Counted from the stretch's first letter, positions 11,207 to 23,542 are shown. The stretch is 64,000 nucleotides of DNA from Anaeramoeba flamelloides (GCA_027625915.1 JANTQA010000042.1:5158001-5222000); one strand, 5' to 3'. A program made the numbers and translations. Notes: generated by a model from the sequence alone, not told the origin.

Positions 11207-12585
11207 GGGAGTAGCCACGGTAAAGAAAAATATTTCACTTTTGTGCAATTCTGAAGAGGATCAGAAAATAACATTTTTTACTCTGGTTGTACCTCATTGG
11301 TTTTTATTATTTAAAGTACTTCATTCATTAGATTTTTGAAATTTTTTTTTCAAAGTCTCAAAGAAATTGCCACAATAGAATGTTGAGTTGAATTACTTAA
11401 AATAGTGTTTTGAATGTTGAATGACTTATCTTTTATTCTTCTCTCAACATTCTATTGTGGCATTTAATTTTTTCATTTTTTATTTTTTCATCATTTTTGA
11501 GATTTTTTTAATCCTGACAAGATAAAGCAATTAGAAATATTTTTTTTATTAGTGGCATTTAGGATTAATGGATTTTGTTTAAAAAAGGACAACAATATTA
11601 CAATTGAGAGGATATAAAAGGAAACATAAATGGGACTTAAATAGCTAGAAGAATTCCAAAATTAGAATAATTAAGTAGAATTATTACTTGTTAGGATTTT
11701 AAATCGTTGGGTTTAGTGGAATATGAGAAGTGAATATGATTATATGTTATCAAAGTTTAAACCACAAAATAGATACACTTTTTATTCTAAGAATCTGAAA
11801 TTATCTTCTCCCAGAAAAAAAAACTAAACCCCATTCCAAAAATTTGGACACATCTAAAATCAAAAATAGTGAAACAAAAACTCAATTTACTATATTCTCC
11901 CAAACCTAATATAAAACCAGATTTAAGTAACATATTATTAATGGTTTTTTAAGTAATCATTTTCATCCAAATATAAGAAAACAATATAAAACAAAAAATC
12001 AAAACAAGTGTGTCCAAAAAAAAAATGAAACGAGCTGAAATGAAAGAGTTTGAACAAAAAATATATTGGTAGATTTGTTAAAATTACACCAACAATGGTT
12101 GATCGATCAAATGATAAGATACCATGTACCGGTTGTATGTGGATTTATCACTTGAAGAAACTCAACTGTAACCATCTAGTAACCATCTATAAAAAAATTT
12201 TCAGATCTAACTAAACCGATTAAGTACCTGAAAAAAAGAAAATGAAAACAAAAACAAAAAAACACAAAAAAATGATATAGTTTGTTGAATTAAAATTAAT
12301 TTCCAAATTGATGTAAATCATGTTTTTTGTTATTCTTCTAACTGCTTAAACTGTGTCCAAATTAATCGAATTATGTTTATTTTAATAATAAAATAATAAT
12401 AATAATAAAACTATTTTATCAATATAATCTCTTTTTTTTTTATTGTTAAACATTACTAAAAAAAAAATATCAAATAATTTTTTAAAAAAATTTTTAGAGA
12501 ATCTACGATCACACGCCACTAAAATAAAATGTTCTTATCTCATCTCTCTCAAATTTTTATCATGTCTTATGGTGTAGCTACTCCC
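11207..12585. mobile_element. 1.38-kb TTAA-flanked element (GGGAGTAGC termini)
   Basis: TTAA at 11203-11206 and 12586-12589. Termini GGGAGTAGCCAC (left) and GGGAGTAGCTACACC (right, reverse complement). Subterminal sequence matches 32960-33080 in the related element at 32953-34925, including TTAAAGTACTT and a hairpin whose arms read TGCCACAATAGAATGTTGAG and its complement (11369-11462). A Tc1-like relic (11841-12363) is inserted inside. There is no coding capacity of its own. Confidence 0.75.
11841..12363 (+). mobile_element. Tc1/mariner-like relic, nested
   Basis: Begins AATTTGGACACA and ends TGTGTCCAAATT. The right subterminal 35 bp (12329-12363) are the reverse complement of 43275-43309, so the terminus is a family feature. 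An ATG at 12025 opens MKRAEMKEFEQKIYW, the style of a transposase helix-turn-helix N terminus, followed at once by a stop and disrupted frames. It looks like a shrunken, inactive copy. An extra TGTGTCCAAA at 12009-12018 may mark an internal deletion junction or a second terminus. Confidence 0.5.
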
Positions 12586-13567
12586 TTAAAGGGTAAAGGT
12601 ATTAATACTCATGTTAACACGTTCTTTGAATGTGTTAACACTATTTAAATAAAGAAATATTTTTTAAAAAGAGTAATAATAATTGTTTACAAAAAAGTAA
12701 CCATAAGAATTGTTCGGAAACCATTTTGTTAAAAAGTAATTTTTAAAAAATGAAATCTTTTTTAAAACATAACATCATTAAGGATTCCTGTGGAAATAAC
12801 TTTTTAGAAATAAGAAATGTGATTATGGGTTATGTAAAAAATAGTGGTAAAACAGGTTTTATATTTAACAAAAAAAAATTATATATCTTTTATTACTCAT
12901 AAGTCGAAGGAGAATTCTCATGATGAAAAATAATTATTGATGACATTTTCGATTTAGTGATTTTGAAAAAAAATTTTTGTTTAATAATTTTTAATATTAT
13001 TTTTTTGTGATCAATAAAAATTTATATTGGGAGGTGTAATCACAAAAAAAAACAAAAATTAGGTGAGCTAATCTAATTTGGAAGGAGTAAAAAAGTGAAA
13101 TTTTAGCCTACTTTTCAACCATAAATAGTATTTTTTAAAAAAAAAATAATTCTTTAACTGAGTGTGTAAAGTTTTTACAATTTTCTCGAGTTATAAAACC
13201 AAATAAAACCTACTTTTTATTGTTTTTTGTATTTTCAAAATAGAATATCAATCTATTTTCAGACTTTAAAACCAAAGCCTCACACTTAAATGAGAAATCG
13301 AAAATATCATTTTTTCCTAAAATCTTTAAGGCGATTATATCATATCTATGTTTTAATTATAATTTTGTTTTCACTCTTTTTAAGTTTTTTTCATAAGCGT
13401 TTTTTCATATCCAAGAAACGAAAAGCATGATTTCAAATTAATTCGAGGACTTTTTCAAAAAATAAAAAACGAAAACAACGAATGAAACGAAAAAAACATG
13501 TAAAAAAGTTGAAAAAACGCGATTTTTTAAATCTTTCGTTGTTTTAAAACGAAAACCCGTACTACCT

Positions 13568-13570
<3 letters not shown>

Positions 13571-13602
<32 letters not shown>

Positions 13603-14000
13603 TATTTTAAACATGAAATTTTTAATTTAGAAAATTTAAATAAATAAATTTGAATAAATAAAGATCTGAAAGTGATTTTCTCTCAAAAAAGTTTTTAAAT
13701 AGCAATATAGTTAATGTGGAAAGATTATGGAAAATCTTTTAGTAATTAGGCAAATTTGGAAAATTTTGTGATCTTCGTTTTTGGAATTGTAATTGGGTTA
13801 AATAAGATGTATTTTACTAATAAATTCCTATCTTGAAAAGTTATTAAAAGTCATTTTAGAACACATTAACTATGTTTTTTGCAAAGTTGTAAATCTCATA
13901 AATTCAAAAAAACTGCCCGTCTCAACTGTTAATCTATTTGAACATTTAATTTGCCCAAGAGCTAAATTATTGGTTCAAATAGAGTTCATAAAAAAAGTCC
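13571..14000. other. TA repeat, then AT-rich non-coding sequence
   Basis: TA dinucleotides run from 13571 to 13600, then featureless AT-rich sequence with no open frame of interest. Confidence 0.5.
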
Positions 14001-14563
14001 TTAATTTAATACCTTCTGTTGATAAAAGGAAAAAATTCCATTTCTTTGATTAAAAAAAATGTCTAAATCCAAACATGGTTTTCTTCTCCAAAAGAAATCA
14101 GTCTCATTTTTAAAAAAAAAATAAATTGTATGTTCTTTTTCTTGTTCGAAAAAAAGAGAGAAGAGACCACTAATAGGTAGAATTTCAAAAGGAGAAAAAG
14201 ACAAATCTTCAAAATTGAAAAAATTAGAAAAAAAAAAAATAAAAACATTTTTTTTACAAGGTAAAGTTAAGAAATTAAAGACGAATAGTTCAAAATCATT
14301 CATTGTTAAGTCTACTAAATGGATGCACACAGGTTTTTGTATTTGAATGTTTTTGGTAATTGGCTGACAAACAGGGGAACAAAAGGAGCAAATAGACTCA
14401 TTGGAAAGTTGGACGATCTAGTTAGATAGTGTGAAAATTTATTAAAAGTTTTGACTCCGATGATGAAAATGTAAAATTTAACTTCAGTGTTTACAGTAAC
14501 TTCATTGGGAGAAAAAGATCCTTTGAAGAGTAAGTTCTTCAAAGTACCATTGCAAAATAACAA
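14001..14563 (-). pseudogene. Unidentified ORF pair, possibly one disrupted gene
   Basis: Two overlapping minus-strand frames, 14563-14315 and 14330-14001, each have non-repetitive, protein-like composition (LFVSQLPKTFKYKN in the first, IHLVDLTMNDFELFVFNFL in the second). They change frame near 14320-14335. Read as one gene this would be about 185 aa with a single frame break; read separately both are short orphan frames. There is no good ATG for the first, no domain recognised and no clear splice pair at the junction. The downstream part (14230-14010) is F/K-rich and less convincing. Confidence 0.3.
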
Positions 14564-15607
14564 ATTGTTTAAAAATGTGTTTCTTTGTTTTTTATTGTGT
14601 AGATTTAGATCCTTTGTTCCAAAAAATAAATAGCATCTGATATTGTTTCATTTGTTCAACAGTCACCTTTTATAATTCCTCATTTTGGATCCTATTCCAG
14701 ACTCAAAATATGATATTGTTCTAGTGCTAAGATGATATTAATCATCGTTCTTGTGGCTCCACAATATCATCTTATATCACTTCGAACAATATCATTTTTT
14801 TTTGGTTCTTCCAGACCAAACTCGTCACATAATAAAGTGATTGTTTCCAAATCAAACCAATAAACACCGTTATTTTTCTTGAGAGAAAAAATATTAGAAA
14901 AAATATAAAAAATAATGCTATATTTTTCAGATCTACATTACTTGATATATTTGATATTATTTTTTGAATATTTTTTTAAAATCTGTTGTTCAAACATGCC
15001 CTTTCAATGATAAACAAATAAAAATTTTCAATTTTTTCTTTTCTTTTAATTATTTTTGAATTTTCGTTGTATGGTAACAAGTTACTACACATGTGGAAAA
15101 ATCCATGTCTTAATATTGTAAGTGTTTTTCCTAAATTTGTCATTTTTCCACTTTAATTTAGTAAAAACACAACAACAAAAAAAAAAAAAAAAGAAAAGAA
15201 AATACAGATACTACATATAATTCCCTCAAAAAGAACAAAACCCAATTCAAGTTTACTTTTTCTTTTTAAAATACGCATTCAAAATAATTTTTGGAAATCA
15301 AAATATTAAAGACGTAAATATTTTATTAAGTAATCAAATTATACAGTTGGTTGTTAATTTTATGAATACTTTTGATCAATTTTTTATAAAAAAATAACAT
15401 TTGATAATTTGTAAAAAGAAGGAATTGTAATTGGTTATTAAAAACTTTAATTTACCGTTTTTTATGAGGCGACAATTAAATAACTATGGGCATATCCAAA
15501 AAGATTATTCAAAATTGTATCATTTTTAACTCTATTATAAACGTTGAAAATTAAATTCGTGTTTAATTATTATTGTTTTATTGGGTGTTTGATGTTTTTT
15601 TTTTATT
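14564..15607. other. Non-coding region with a nested stem-loop at 14712-14793
   Basis: GATATTGTTC (14712-14721) pairs with GAACAATATC (14784-14793), and inside it AAGATGATATT (14729-14739) pairs with AATATCATCTT (14763-14773). The rest is AT-rich without coding signal and probably includes the 3' flank of the gene ending at 15608. Confidence 0.55.
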
Positions 15608-16720
15608 TTATTTGTCCTCTTCTTTTTTATTATTTTCATTCATTTCCTTTTCATTTTTACCACTGGTTTCTTTTTCAATTTCATTTTGATGAACATCCTC
15701 TTTTTCTTTTTCTAATTCTTTTTCTTTTTCTAATTCTTTTTCTTTTTCTAATTCTTTTTCTTTTTCCATTTCTCTTCGTTTTTCCTCATTTTTAACTTGA
15801 TCGTTTTCATTTTTGTCGTTGGGTTGGTTGTTGATCTCTTCGATTGTTTCATCTTTACTTTCGCCTTCTTCATCTTTTTCATTTTGAATTTTTACGTTTG
15901 TTTCATTTGCATTATCCCTTTTGACACTAATCTTTTTTTTCGTTTTCTTTTTGTTTTTCCTTTTCTTTTTCTTTTTCTTTTTTTCACTCTTCTTGAGAGA
16001 ATTATTTCTACTCGATCGAATTGAAGGTTCAGACTGGAGAATAGTTGATGAAGAGTAACCAAAAATCTCAGAATGTGGGAAAGATTTTGCTATTTCATCA
16101 TCTTCGATTAAATATAATTGATCAACTTCTTCCAAATGATCCAAATATATTAATGCCTCTTCTTCGTCTGTTTCTTCAAATTGGTGAAACGGGCCATCGG
16201 ACAATGACGAGATTCTGTGATTTTTTTTTTGTTTCTTTTTTTTATTCTTTTTTTGTTTTTCGAATTCTTCCTTTTCAGCAATTTCCTTATCAATGAATTC
16301 TTTCGATTCCTCATATCCTTCAGATTCTTCATATTCTTCAGATTTATATGATCCTTCAGATCCTCCAGATTCCTCTTCGAGCTGATTTAATAAAATATCC
16401 TTATTTTCTTCATCTAAATCTCCTCCTTCCTTGATAATGTTTTTTTTTCGATTTTTTGTTTTATAGACACCATAATAACGGAATTTGAGATTCACATAAA
16501 TAAACAAGACAAATAAGACTGTTAAATGTACAACTAAAACATAAGTCCTTATTTTGGTTTTTTGTTGTGTGTTTGTGGCATCTTCAGATCCAGCTAATAA
16601 AGATCGTTGTTCAAATTGCGATTTTCCTGATCGATAATTGACAAAATTTCGTTGGCTGTTCTTTGGGATCGAACTAAATTGAATTTGTTTTTCAGAAGAC
16701 TCTGTTGGGTTTCGTTTCAA
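15608..16720 (-). CDS. Single-pass membrane protein with K/E-rich charged tail
   Basis: An intact 370-residue frame from ATG at 16720, apparently single-exon. Residues 1-58 are polar and Ser/Asn/Gln-rich. Residues about 59-80 (YVLVVHLTVLFVLFIYVNL) form one transmembrane helix followed by basic residues, and the rest is highly charged. It contains acidic clusters (YEESEGYEESKEF), poly-lysine runs and about three and a half EKEKEL units near residues 310-335, encoded by an 18-nt tandem repeat at about 15700-15765. There is no signal peptide or catalytic motif. The basic residues after the helix favour a cytosolic tail, but topology is not settled. The low-complexity tail could be a scaffold or tether, which is inference only. 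The unequal A/G usage (long A-rich runs) is normal for such tails here. Confidence 0.75.
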   Translation of the reverse strand: MKRNPTESSEKQIQFSSIPKNSQRNFVNYRSGKSQFEQRSLLAGSEDATNTQQKTKIRTYVLVVHLTVLFVLFIYVNLKFRYYGVYKTKNRKKNIIKEGGDLDEENKDILLNQLEEESGGSEGSYKSEEYEESEGYEESKEFIDKEIAEKEEFEKQKKNKKKKQKKNHRISSLSDGPFHQFEETDEEEALIYLDHLEEVDQLYLIEDDEIAKSFPHSEIFGYSSSTILQSEPSIRSSRNNSLKKSEKKKKKKKRKNKKKTKKKISVKRDNANETNVKIQNEKDEEGESKDETIEEINNQPNDKNENDQVKNEEKRREMEKEKELEKEKELEKEKELEKEKEDVHQNEIEKETSGKNEKEMNENNKKEEDK

Positions 16721-17289
16721 ATCATGAAAAGAAAAATGAGAAAGAGAAAGGTTTTTTTTTTGTGATTTTTATTTTTTTTTTTTTTTTTAAAGTGAGGCAA
16801 TTGTTGGTAAATTCAGTAAAATTAATCAAAGCTTACCTATTGGTTTGGTATAAAAAAAAATCACAATTAAAAAAATCAAGAGAACAAATCCATTTGGGAT
16901 CATAAAAAGAAAAATTGAAAAATAAACAAAATGAATTATAAACTCTCTGAGGATAATGTTTTTTGTAAAACCAATTGTTGATCAAGTTGAGAACCCACAT
17001 TCCAAAGTACCCTCTTTCTAAAAAAAACTAGGATGTGTCAGTGTAATAAATGTAACTTTGATTTTTTTTTTTACTTTTCAATATTCACAATAATCCTTAG
17101 ACTTATTTCATCTGTACTTCAAAATAAAAAGTAGAGTTTCTTTTTACTCAAAGAATTATATTTTAACATACCAAAGAAACCAACAATAAAGAAAAGTTAA
17201 ATTTCGAATTGCTTTTTGTTTTCTTATTGAAATGAAATTCGAAAAATCAACATGAAAATGTTAAAATTTTTTTCAAAAAAAAGTGCCAA
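16721..17289. other. Upstream region of the membrane-protein gene
   Basis: Long T and A runs next to the start codon (for example T-rich 16750-16790), no open frame and no recognisable repeat until the element at 17290. Confidence 0.4.
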
Positions 17290-17835
17290 TTGAAGGTTTA
17301 CAATCCCTGAAATCTGAAAAAAAGATTTTCTGATTTACGATATGGCGACACTTTAATTTAGTTCTTAGCTGATGAATCTGAGACTTGATATGGGTTTTAA
17401 GAGTTGATTCTAAAAGGAGATTTTTTGACAAATTATTTTTTTTGTAAATCCGAATGTGTGAAAAAGGTAATAGTTATTGATTGGAATGTATTTAAGAAAT
17501 TAATAATTGTGATTTATGGATTCTGAATTGAAATAAATTAAAGATTAGGTTTAATTTTATTTTATAATCATCAAAAAAAAATTTTTTATGTAATTGAATA
17601 AGATGGAAATAAAAACTTCAATTGACTACACACTATACGAAATTTATTCTTTAATACACTCCGTTCTATTAGCCTTATACTCTTAAATTTGTATTTTGTA
17701 AAAAAAAATCCATTTTTGTTCCACCATAAAAATTCATTATAACATGAATAATGATCAACTAAGTACCAAAATACTTTTTCCTTACACCTTATACAAAATC
17801 AACTTTTTCCGATTTTGGAGATTTGAAAGATTAAG
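17290..17835. mobile_element. Degraded AAGGTTTACAATCCC-family element
   Basis: The left end AAGGTTTACAATCCCTGAAA is shared with 43027 and 59789, and the next ~170 bp follow the same order (AGCTGATGAATCT, GATATGGGTTTTAA, TTTTTTGACAAATTATTTTT). The right arm (17640-17835) is a more diverged inverted copy. It is non-coding, and much older than the 59789-60349 copy. Confidence 0.6.
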
Positions 17836-19242
17836 AGTCTATTTTTGTTTTTAAAAAAAAACATTAAATTTTTAAATAATCAGAAAAATTAAGAAAAAGT
17901 TTAATAAAAATTTAATTCCTGATTTAAAACTTTTCTAAAAAAAACCCAAAGGGGTTTATTGCCAAAATTGATATGAACTAAGGTATAATACGGTGGAAAT
18001 GGGTTGTCTGTAACATTAGAAAAAGGCGAAAAATAAATATAGATTTTATTTTGAAAACATATATTTTTGATAACTATATTGATTAGATCAATTTTGAGTA
18101 TTTTATTAAAAGAATTCTAATAAAATCCTCTTGTTAGAAACACTCTTGTCAAAAAATACATGTAAAAAACTTTAATCAATGTTTCAAACGAAATAATATA
18201 CTTTACTTTTATAATATACAAGGTCGAATACTAATTCACAAAAGAAACTAATCCAAAGAACAAGTAAATATGATATTTTAGATCTTAAAGTACTCTTATG
18301 TTTAATTAAATTCTAAAAATGATCAATCAAATGTAAAAATTTTTCTCTTCAAAAGTAAGAGGAAATTTTTGATAAAATTGGAAACAACATAAAAATAAAG
18401 AATTTCAAAAAATTAATAACCATTAATAAAAATTTGAAGAAAATTAATTGACAATTTACAATTATCTTACATAATCAAGGATTTTTTTTTGAAAATTATT
18501 CGATCGGTTATAAAATTGGTATCATCTAAATATCAAAGTAGGTGTTGTATTTGAAATACGAAGAAATAAGCACTTTTTGATTTCTCAAGCACAAAGTTTT
18601 TGTCCTAGTGGTGTTTTTAATGAGATCACCGTTTTTTCATAAAAATTTCTTTTTATTTTTGGGTCATTGTTTGATTTTAATGTGGTGAATTTTTTTAAAA
18701 AAATAGAACATTTTTTTTAATAATTTATGTTGATAAAAAACCTTTAAAGTTTTTTATAAAATGCGTAAAGATTGTAATAATAAGTATTTTTCAGGGAATA
18801 AATAATAAATTTCTCAAAAAAAAAAAAAATAAGAGTAACAAAAAAACTTTAATTTATTGTTAATGGGATAGTTTTTAATCCAAGTAACTTTGGAAAAATT
18901 GTTTCATCCGTTTTAAATATATTAAAATCTTGTTTTTAATTTACTAAAAAATGCAATAGAATCCTTTTTTAATAGAGATTTAATTCAAAGTCCATGGCAA
19001 AATAATTTAATTATTGTTTCAAAGTATTTTTCATTGATTGTACTTTACCATTTGAACATTCTGGTGTTAATATTAATCAGTTTCAATTGTAATATACTTT
19101 GTGGTTGGCGAAAATATATGTGTTCAAATAAGAAAAATTCTGTGTCTAAAATAAAAAACCCAATTTGAATTTTTTTTAATGATTACAATACAATACTATT
19201 TGTTGTAAAATAAATGGATCATAATTATCCGTTATCTTTCCA
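17836..19242. other. AT-rich non-coding sequence
   Basis: No coding frame, TIR pair or RNA gene was recognised on either strand. Confidence 0.45.
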
Positions 19243-19435
19243 ATATAGGATTTTTTCAATCATCTAACATTTCGAATTTTTAATTTAAAAAAGAAGCTTA
19301 AAATATTCATTTATCTGTTAGAATTGGTGACGATTGATGATTTATTATGTGCCTTAATAGATGTGATTGTTTTTGGACAATGAATGAAAATTTTGATCTT
19401 CTTATTTTGTCATTAACAGTATATAAATAACTTTA
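19243..19435 (+). repeat. Dispersed repeat, unoccupied relative of the 4.2/5.3-kb locus
   Basis: 19243-19330 parallels 4165-4255 (both: ATCAT[C/T]TAACATTTC, AATTTTTA, AGAATTGG) and 19378-19432 parallels 5307-5352 (AATGAAAATTTTGATCTT, GCAGTATA or ACAGTATA). No foldback element lies between, unlike at 4.3-5.3 kb. This supports the insertion interpretation there. Confidence 0.55.
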
Positions 19436-21894
19436 TAATAGTAGGGCTAAGTTCCAATTCAATTTGAAAGTAAACTCTTTGAAGTAAAAAAAAAAAATTC
19501 ATTTATTGATTTAATTTATTTAAAATTTTTCTTCTTTTTTCAATTATTTCTTTATTGTTATTGTTTTTTTTTTCAAAGCAAAAAAATTTTCTCAAGTGTT
19601 TGAGAATAATTTTCAGATATGACCTTTCAATTTTAGAATTTCTTTTATAATTATAGAATTGTTTAGAAAGCAATCTCACCATTATTTATAGCTTATTGTT
19701 ATTTTTGGAATTTTTCAAAATATTTTACTTATTGTTTGCTGATAAATTCAATAAATGTCAGAAAATATTTATGTACATCTCACTTTTAAAAATATTTTTA
19801 CACAAGTTTTGAGGAAAAGAATTTTATTGATTTCAAAGTAAAGAAACTTGTAAATCATATTTCTCATCAAAATTTTCATGATAAGAGTTATTTTCAAAGT
19901 TTTGTTTATTAATTTCAAAAATTGAAATTGAATTAAAAATTTATTTTTAAACTTTTTTTGAATTTATAAGGTATGTTGGATTATTTAGTCTTTTAACCCA
20001 AACTATTTCAAGAAAAAAGAAATATTCTTTTAATTTTGAATTTGGGTTTTAACCAGTAAGAAAGTTAATTTTTACAACTTTAATTAAAAACAAATCTTTG
20101 GTAATTGTAACCAAATAACAATAAATTTCCTTTATTGAGGATACCCTAGTTCTCAAGAGGGAAATTGGTTTAAAAAGGACAACAAAATTTTTTGTGCAAT
20201 TAAAATTATTAGGAAGTGTTAAAATTTCAACAAAATGTTGTAGAAAAAAGTGTATCCCGATTTTTAATTGGGATCATTACTTAAAACGGATAGAATAATC
20301 AATAAAAAGAAGAAACCAATTAACTTCAAATAATAATACATTATATTATTTTCAATCAAACCAACAAATACAATTTAAATTTACTTTCTTATAGAAATTA
20401 TTTGTGTTGCTTTGGAGATCTCTAAAATAGTTATTTTTTTGAAAAAAATTTTAATTTATTGATCAATCAAAGAAAAATCCAAACTAAAAGGTAGTATTAA
20501 AAAAACTGTTATTGTGTTGAGTCCTTCATTTTGTCTTTATTTATTTATTTATTCATTCTTTTTTTAATTGACCTTACTTTTGGATTTGTAGAAATGTTTC
20601 CAATTAAAAACCTTATTTCACATTTTATGTGGATTTAACTTTTTTTCCATAAATCGTAAGTTGGAATTTTGCAAATTTGAAATAAATCTTTTCATTTTCA
20701 ATTCTTCGTTTACCAAATATACTGTAAAAGGACAGCAAATCAAATCTTCTTATTTGTTAAATTAAATAAAATATTTTTTCAACTTTTCCAAATAATCCCA
20801 AGAAATTCAATAAAAGGCCCTCCTGTGGCCAATTCAAGAACAAAAAATAATAAAACCGATGTAATTTTTTCTTGTAGCAAAGATTTTTAATTATCTTTGA
20901 TCCTTTGGACAACTTTTTTTTAAAAACCTCACCCAAATTTTAATTAATTAATTTTTCAGAGGAAACCAAAAAGAACTCAACATTCACAATATTTTTATTA
21001 CAATAACTCTGTTTTGAAAAAAATAAAATTAAGAAAATGAAGTTTAAATTTTTTCCCTATTTCTTATTAAAAATCATTCGTATTCTAACACTAATGACAA
21101 AAAAAAAAAATCAGCTAAAAAAAAATAAATTTTCAGAGTAACACCAATAAAATTTTAGAGGTGGTTATCAGATTGAAAATTAAAATTGTCCTCAAATCCG
21201 AAGGTTAGTTTACCCCAGTTAAGTTCTTTTTAATTAAGTTTTAATAAATCTTCATAAAAAATCACTCAAAAATATCCAACAAAAGTTAAATCACTGAGTA
21301 AGCATATGTTCATGGCAAACAATGCAAAAGAAACCCTTTGACTTTTCAATGACCCCAAAAACAAATTAACAAAAAAACCTTTTGTATTACCACTCTTTAG
21401 TTTCTAAAGTTTTTAATTATTTCCTTTATCACTTTTCTCAACAGTTGGTTGGGCTTAAGATTTACCATTCTTTAAAAAAAAAATTGACTTTACCTTTGAA
21501 ATTTTGAAAATTTTTCCAAATTGACTCTAAGATTTTGAACTCATTAAATTTTTCTTTCGAATATAGTCAACATTTCTAAATAGAACTCTGTTCTTTGCTA
21601 TTCAGTCAAGAAACTTTTCTTTTATAAAAAACCAAAGTTTGCAAAAAAAAACTAAATTATTAAACACAAATAGTAAAAGAATCCAACAGAAACTTTGAAA
21701 AAAAAACAACACACATAACTCAAACTAGTTTCCCTTTCATAATTTTCAACGGAGATGAAGAAGATTACAAAAAGTTTTTGAATTCATTTTTGTAAATTTA
21801 TTCATCTTTTTACTTTTTTTTTATTTGCTCGTTTTTAACATCCTTTTGTAATATTTTTTAATTCCACATCTTTTTTCTTTTAGACTTTACCCTT
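19436..21894. other. Non-coding region upstream of the 129-aa gene
   Basis: 19450-19680 keeps weak similarity to the dispersed repeat at 1826-2050. The rest is AT-rich with no open frame; C content rises toward 21700-21890 as expected for a promoter/5' UTR of the plus-strand gene starting at 21895. No specific promoter motif can be defended. Confidence 0.4.
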
Positions 21895-22284
21895 ATGAAC
21901 AAAATTATTTCACGAACAAACACAATCTCAGTTAACGAAAAACACTTTCATGTCCAAGAAAACCTCAGCGAATTGAAAAAGTTTGTCAAGTCGATCGATT
22001 CGCATATCAAAATCCTACCAAATACGTCTTCACCAAAAGTATTTGTAAAATCAACGCCTTCAATGTTTTCGATGTGCAGCCTTCCTGTGAACGAACCAAA
22101 GCAATGCTTTTTATTGAAACGAAATACCCAATTTGATCCCAATCTTTACAAACAGCAAAAATCATTTATGCAAACAAAAAACGAGCTCAAGAATGCAGCA
22201 TTCCGACGCAAACGAAGGCAAAAATTCCATTCAAACAACAACACAACCTTTAAAACCGTGGACACCTTTATAGAGGAACTTTAA
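21895..22284 (+). CDS. Hypothetical 129-aa protein
   Basis: A complete frame ATG to TAA with base composition clearly less AT-rich than its flanks and third positions that look selected, so it is probably a real single-exon gene. The protein is hydrophilic: a Ser/Thr-rich N-terminal half, a short central cluster (MFSMCSLPVNEPKQCFLL) and a basic helix-like segment (NAAFRRKRRQKFH) near residues 100-113 that could bind nucleic acid or serve as a nuclear signal. It ends TFIEEL. There is no membrane segment and no family recognised. Convergent or neighbouring exons were not found within 1.5 kb either side. Confidence 0.65.
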   Translation: MNKIISRTNTISVNEKHFHVQENLSELKKFVKSIDSHIKILPNTSSPKVFVKSTPSMFSMCSLPVNEPKQCFLLKRNTQFDPNLYKQQKSFMQTKNELKNAAFRRKRRQKFHSNNNTTFKTVDTFIEEL

Positions 22285-23542
22285 ACGAGATCTTGATTTG
22301 CTTTTTTTTGAAAATTTAATATTTTCGATTTCTTTTTAATTTATTTTTTATTTATTTTTTTTATTTATCATTTTTTATTTGGTTTGAAAAGGTTTTTTAA
22401 CGAATTTAGACTTACAAACAAAAAAAAACACCTTTTCGAGCACAATTAAAAAAAATACAATACTTATTTTGTTGAGGGAATTTATTCGCACAAATAGACA
22501 TAGATTAATTAAAGTTAAAATATTTTGATTTTAATTTTAATTTACAACGAATAAATTGTTCTTAACTTTTATTTTATACAACGAATTATTTTATAAATAA
22601 ACTTTCATTAGACATATACATATATATAGACTAATTTTTTAACCTTTTTATTTTGATTGTTACTTTTATTTTCAAAAAAAGAATTTTTTTTTTTTTTGTA
22701 AGTTGGATAATTGTTTAGAATCAAAAGAAGAGTGATCCGAAAATGTCTCTTCTCTACCATTATGATTTTAGGATTTGAAAATCTTCATTACAACAAAGCT
22801 AAAGACTTTTGAAATTATCAAATACTTTTAAAGGGTAAAAGTAAAAAGTTTTGAAAATGTACTTTGATTTTTGGTAATGTTTCTGTAACTTGATTTTTTC
22901 AGGATTTTATGATCAGTCAATTGTAAGAGATTAGGTTGACCCTTGTTTGTTTGTGTAAAGTTTTGTGTCAATTAGTTTGAATAACAAGCCAAAAAAAAAA
23001 TATCTTGCTTTTGTGAAGAGAAAGTGTGGATTTTTATTTACAAGTTTACCAAATTTAAGGTTGGTGAGACTACAAAGAATTTGTGGCCTACAGTGGAAAT
23101 ACCAGCTATTTAATTGGGCTAAAGTGTCTCTTATCTGTTCTTTAGGAATATAAGTATGTTTTTTTTGTTATTGTTTCAAATCCTAACTGAACCCAAAAAA
23201 AACTTTTTTTAATTCTTCGAGACTAGATCATAATCACTTGAATCAAAACAAATAGCTGGTATTCGTGATGTAAACACCATTTCGCTTCAAGGGGCTAAAG
23301 TCAAAAATGAAAAATTCAATTTTTTTTTAAGAATCAACAAACATACCAGTGCTTAGAAATATACTAATTACTATACTTCTGGTAAGAGTTGTTTATCCTC
23401 AAAAAAAAACTCTAATGTAAACTAAAATTCAAAATTTTCCACACAGCTAAAACGTTCCAAACGATCACAATAATACAATTTCATTGAAATTAGAGATAAT
23501 TTTGATTTTTGAAAAATATGAAAATCATTTTTTCATCTTTGA
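22285..23542. other. Non-coding downstream region
   Basis: T-rich immediate 3' flank of the 129-aa gene, then mixed AT-rich sequence. A 62-codon frame at 22965-23153 lacks an ATG and has no protein-like features. 23040-23290 is slightly less AT-rich, but nothing can be assigned. Confidence 0.4.

Larger units (their letters stand above)
10547..13570. mobile_element. 3.0-kb element with CACAGGTA termini set in TA repeats
   Basis: The left end CACAGGTATGACG and the right end, in reverse complement CACAGGTAGTACG, match at 11 of 13 positions. Both abut (TA)n tracts, as expected if a TA-targeting element inserted in a TA microsatellite. The interior near the left end (10552-10615) is unusually CpG-rich (CGCGTTGGCGCATGCGTGAG). 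The right end carries several ACGAAAA motifs. No transposase is visible. Another transposon (11207-12585) is inserted within it. The interval is defined by short matching ends only, so it is plausible rather than certain. Confidence 0.5.

Noticed and set aside
15544-16296. Plus-strand frames over the K/E-rich membrane protein
   Set aside because: Antisense of lysine/glutamate codons; no protein-like features.
22965-23153. 62-codon plus-strand frame
   Set aside because: No ATG, no domain, and base composition not distinct enough from the flanks.
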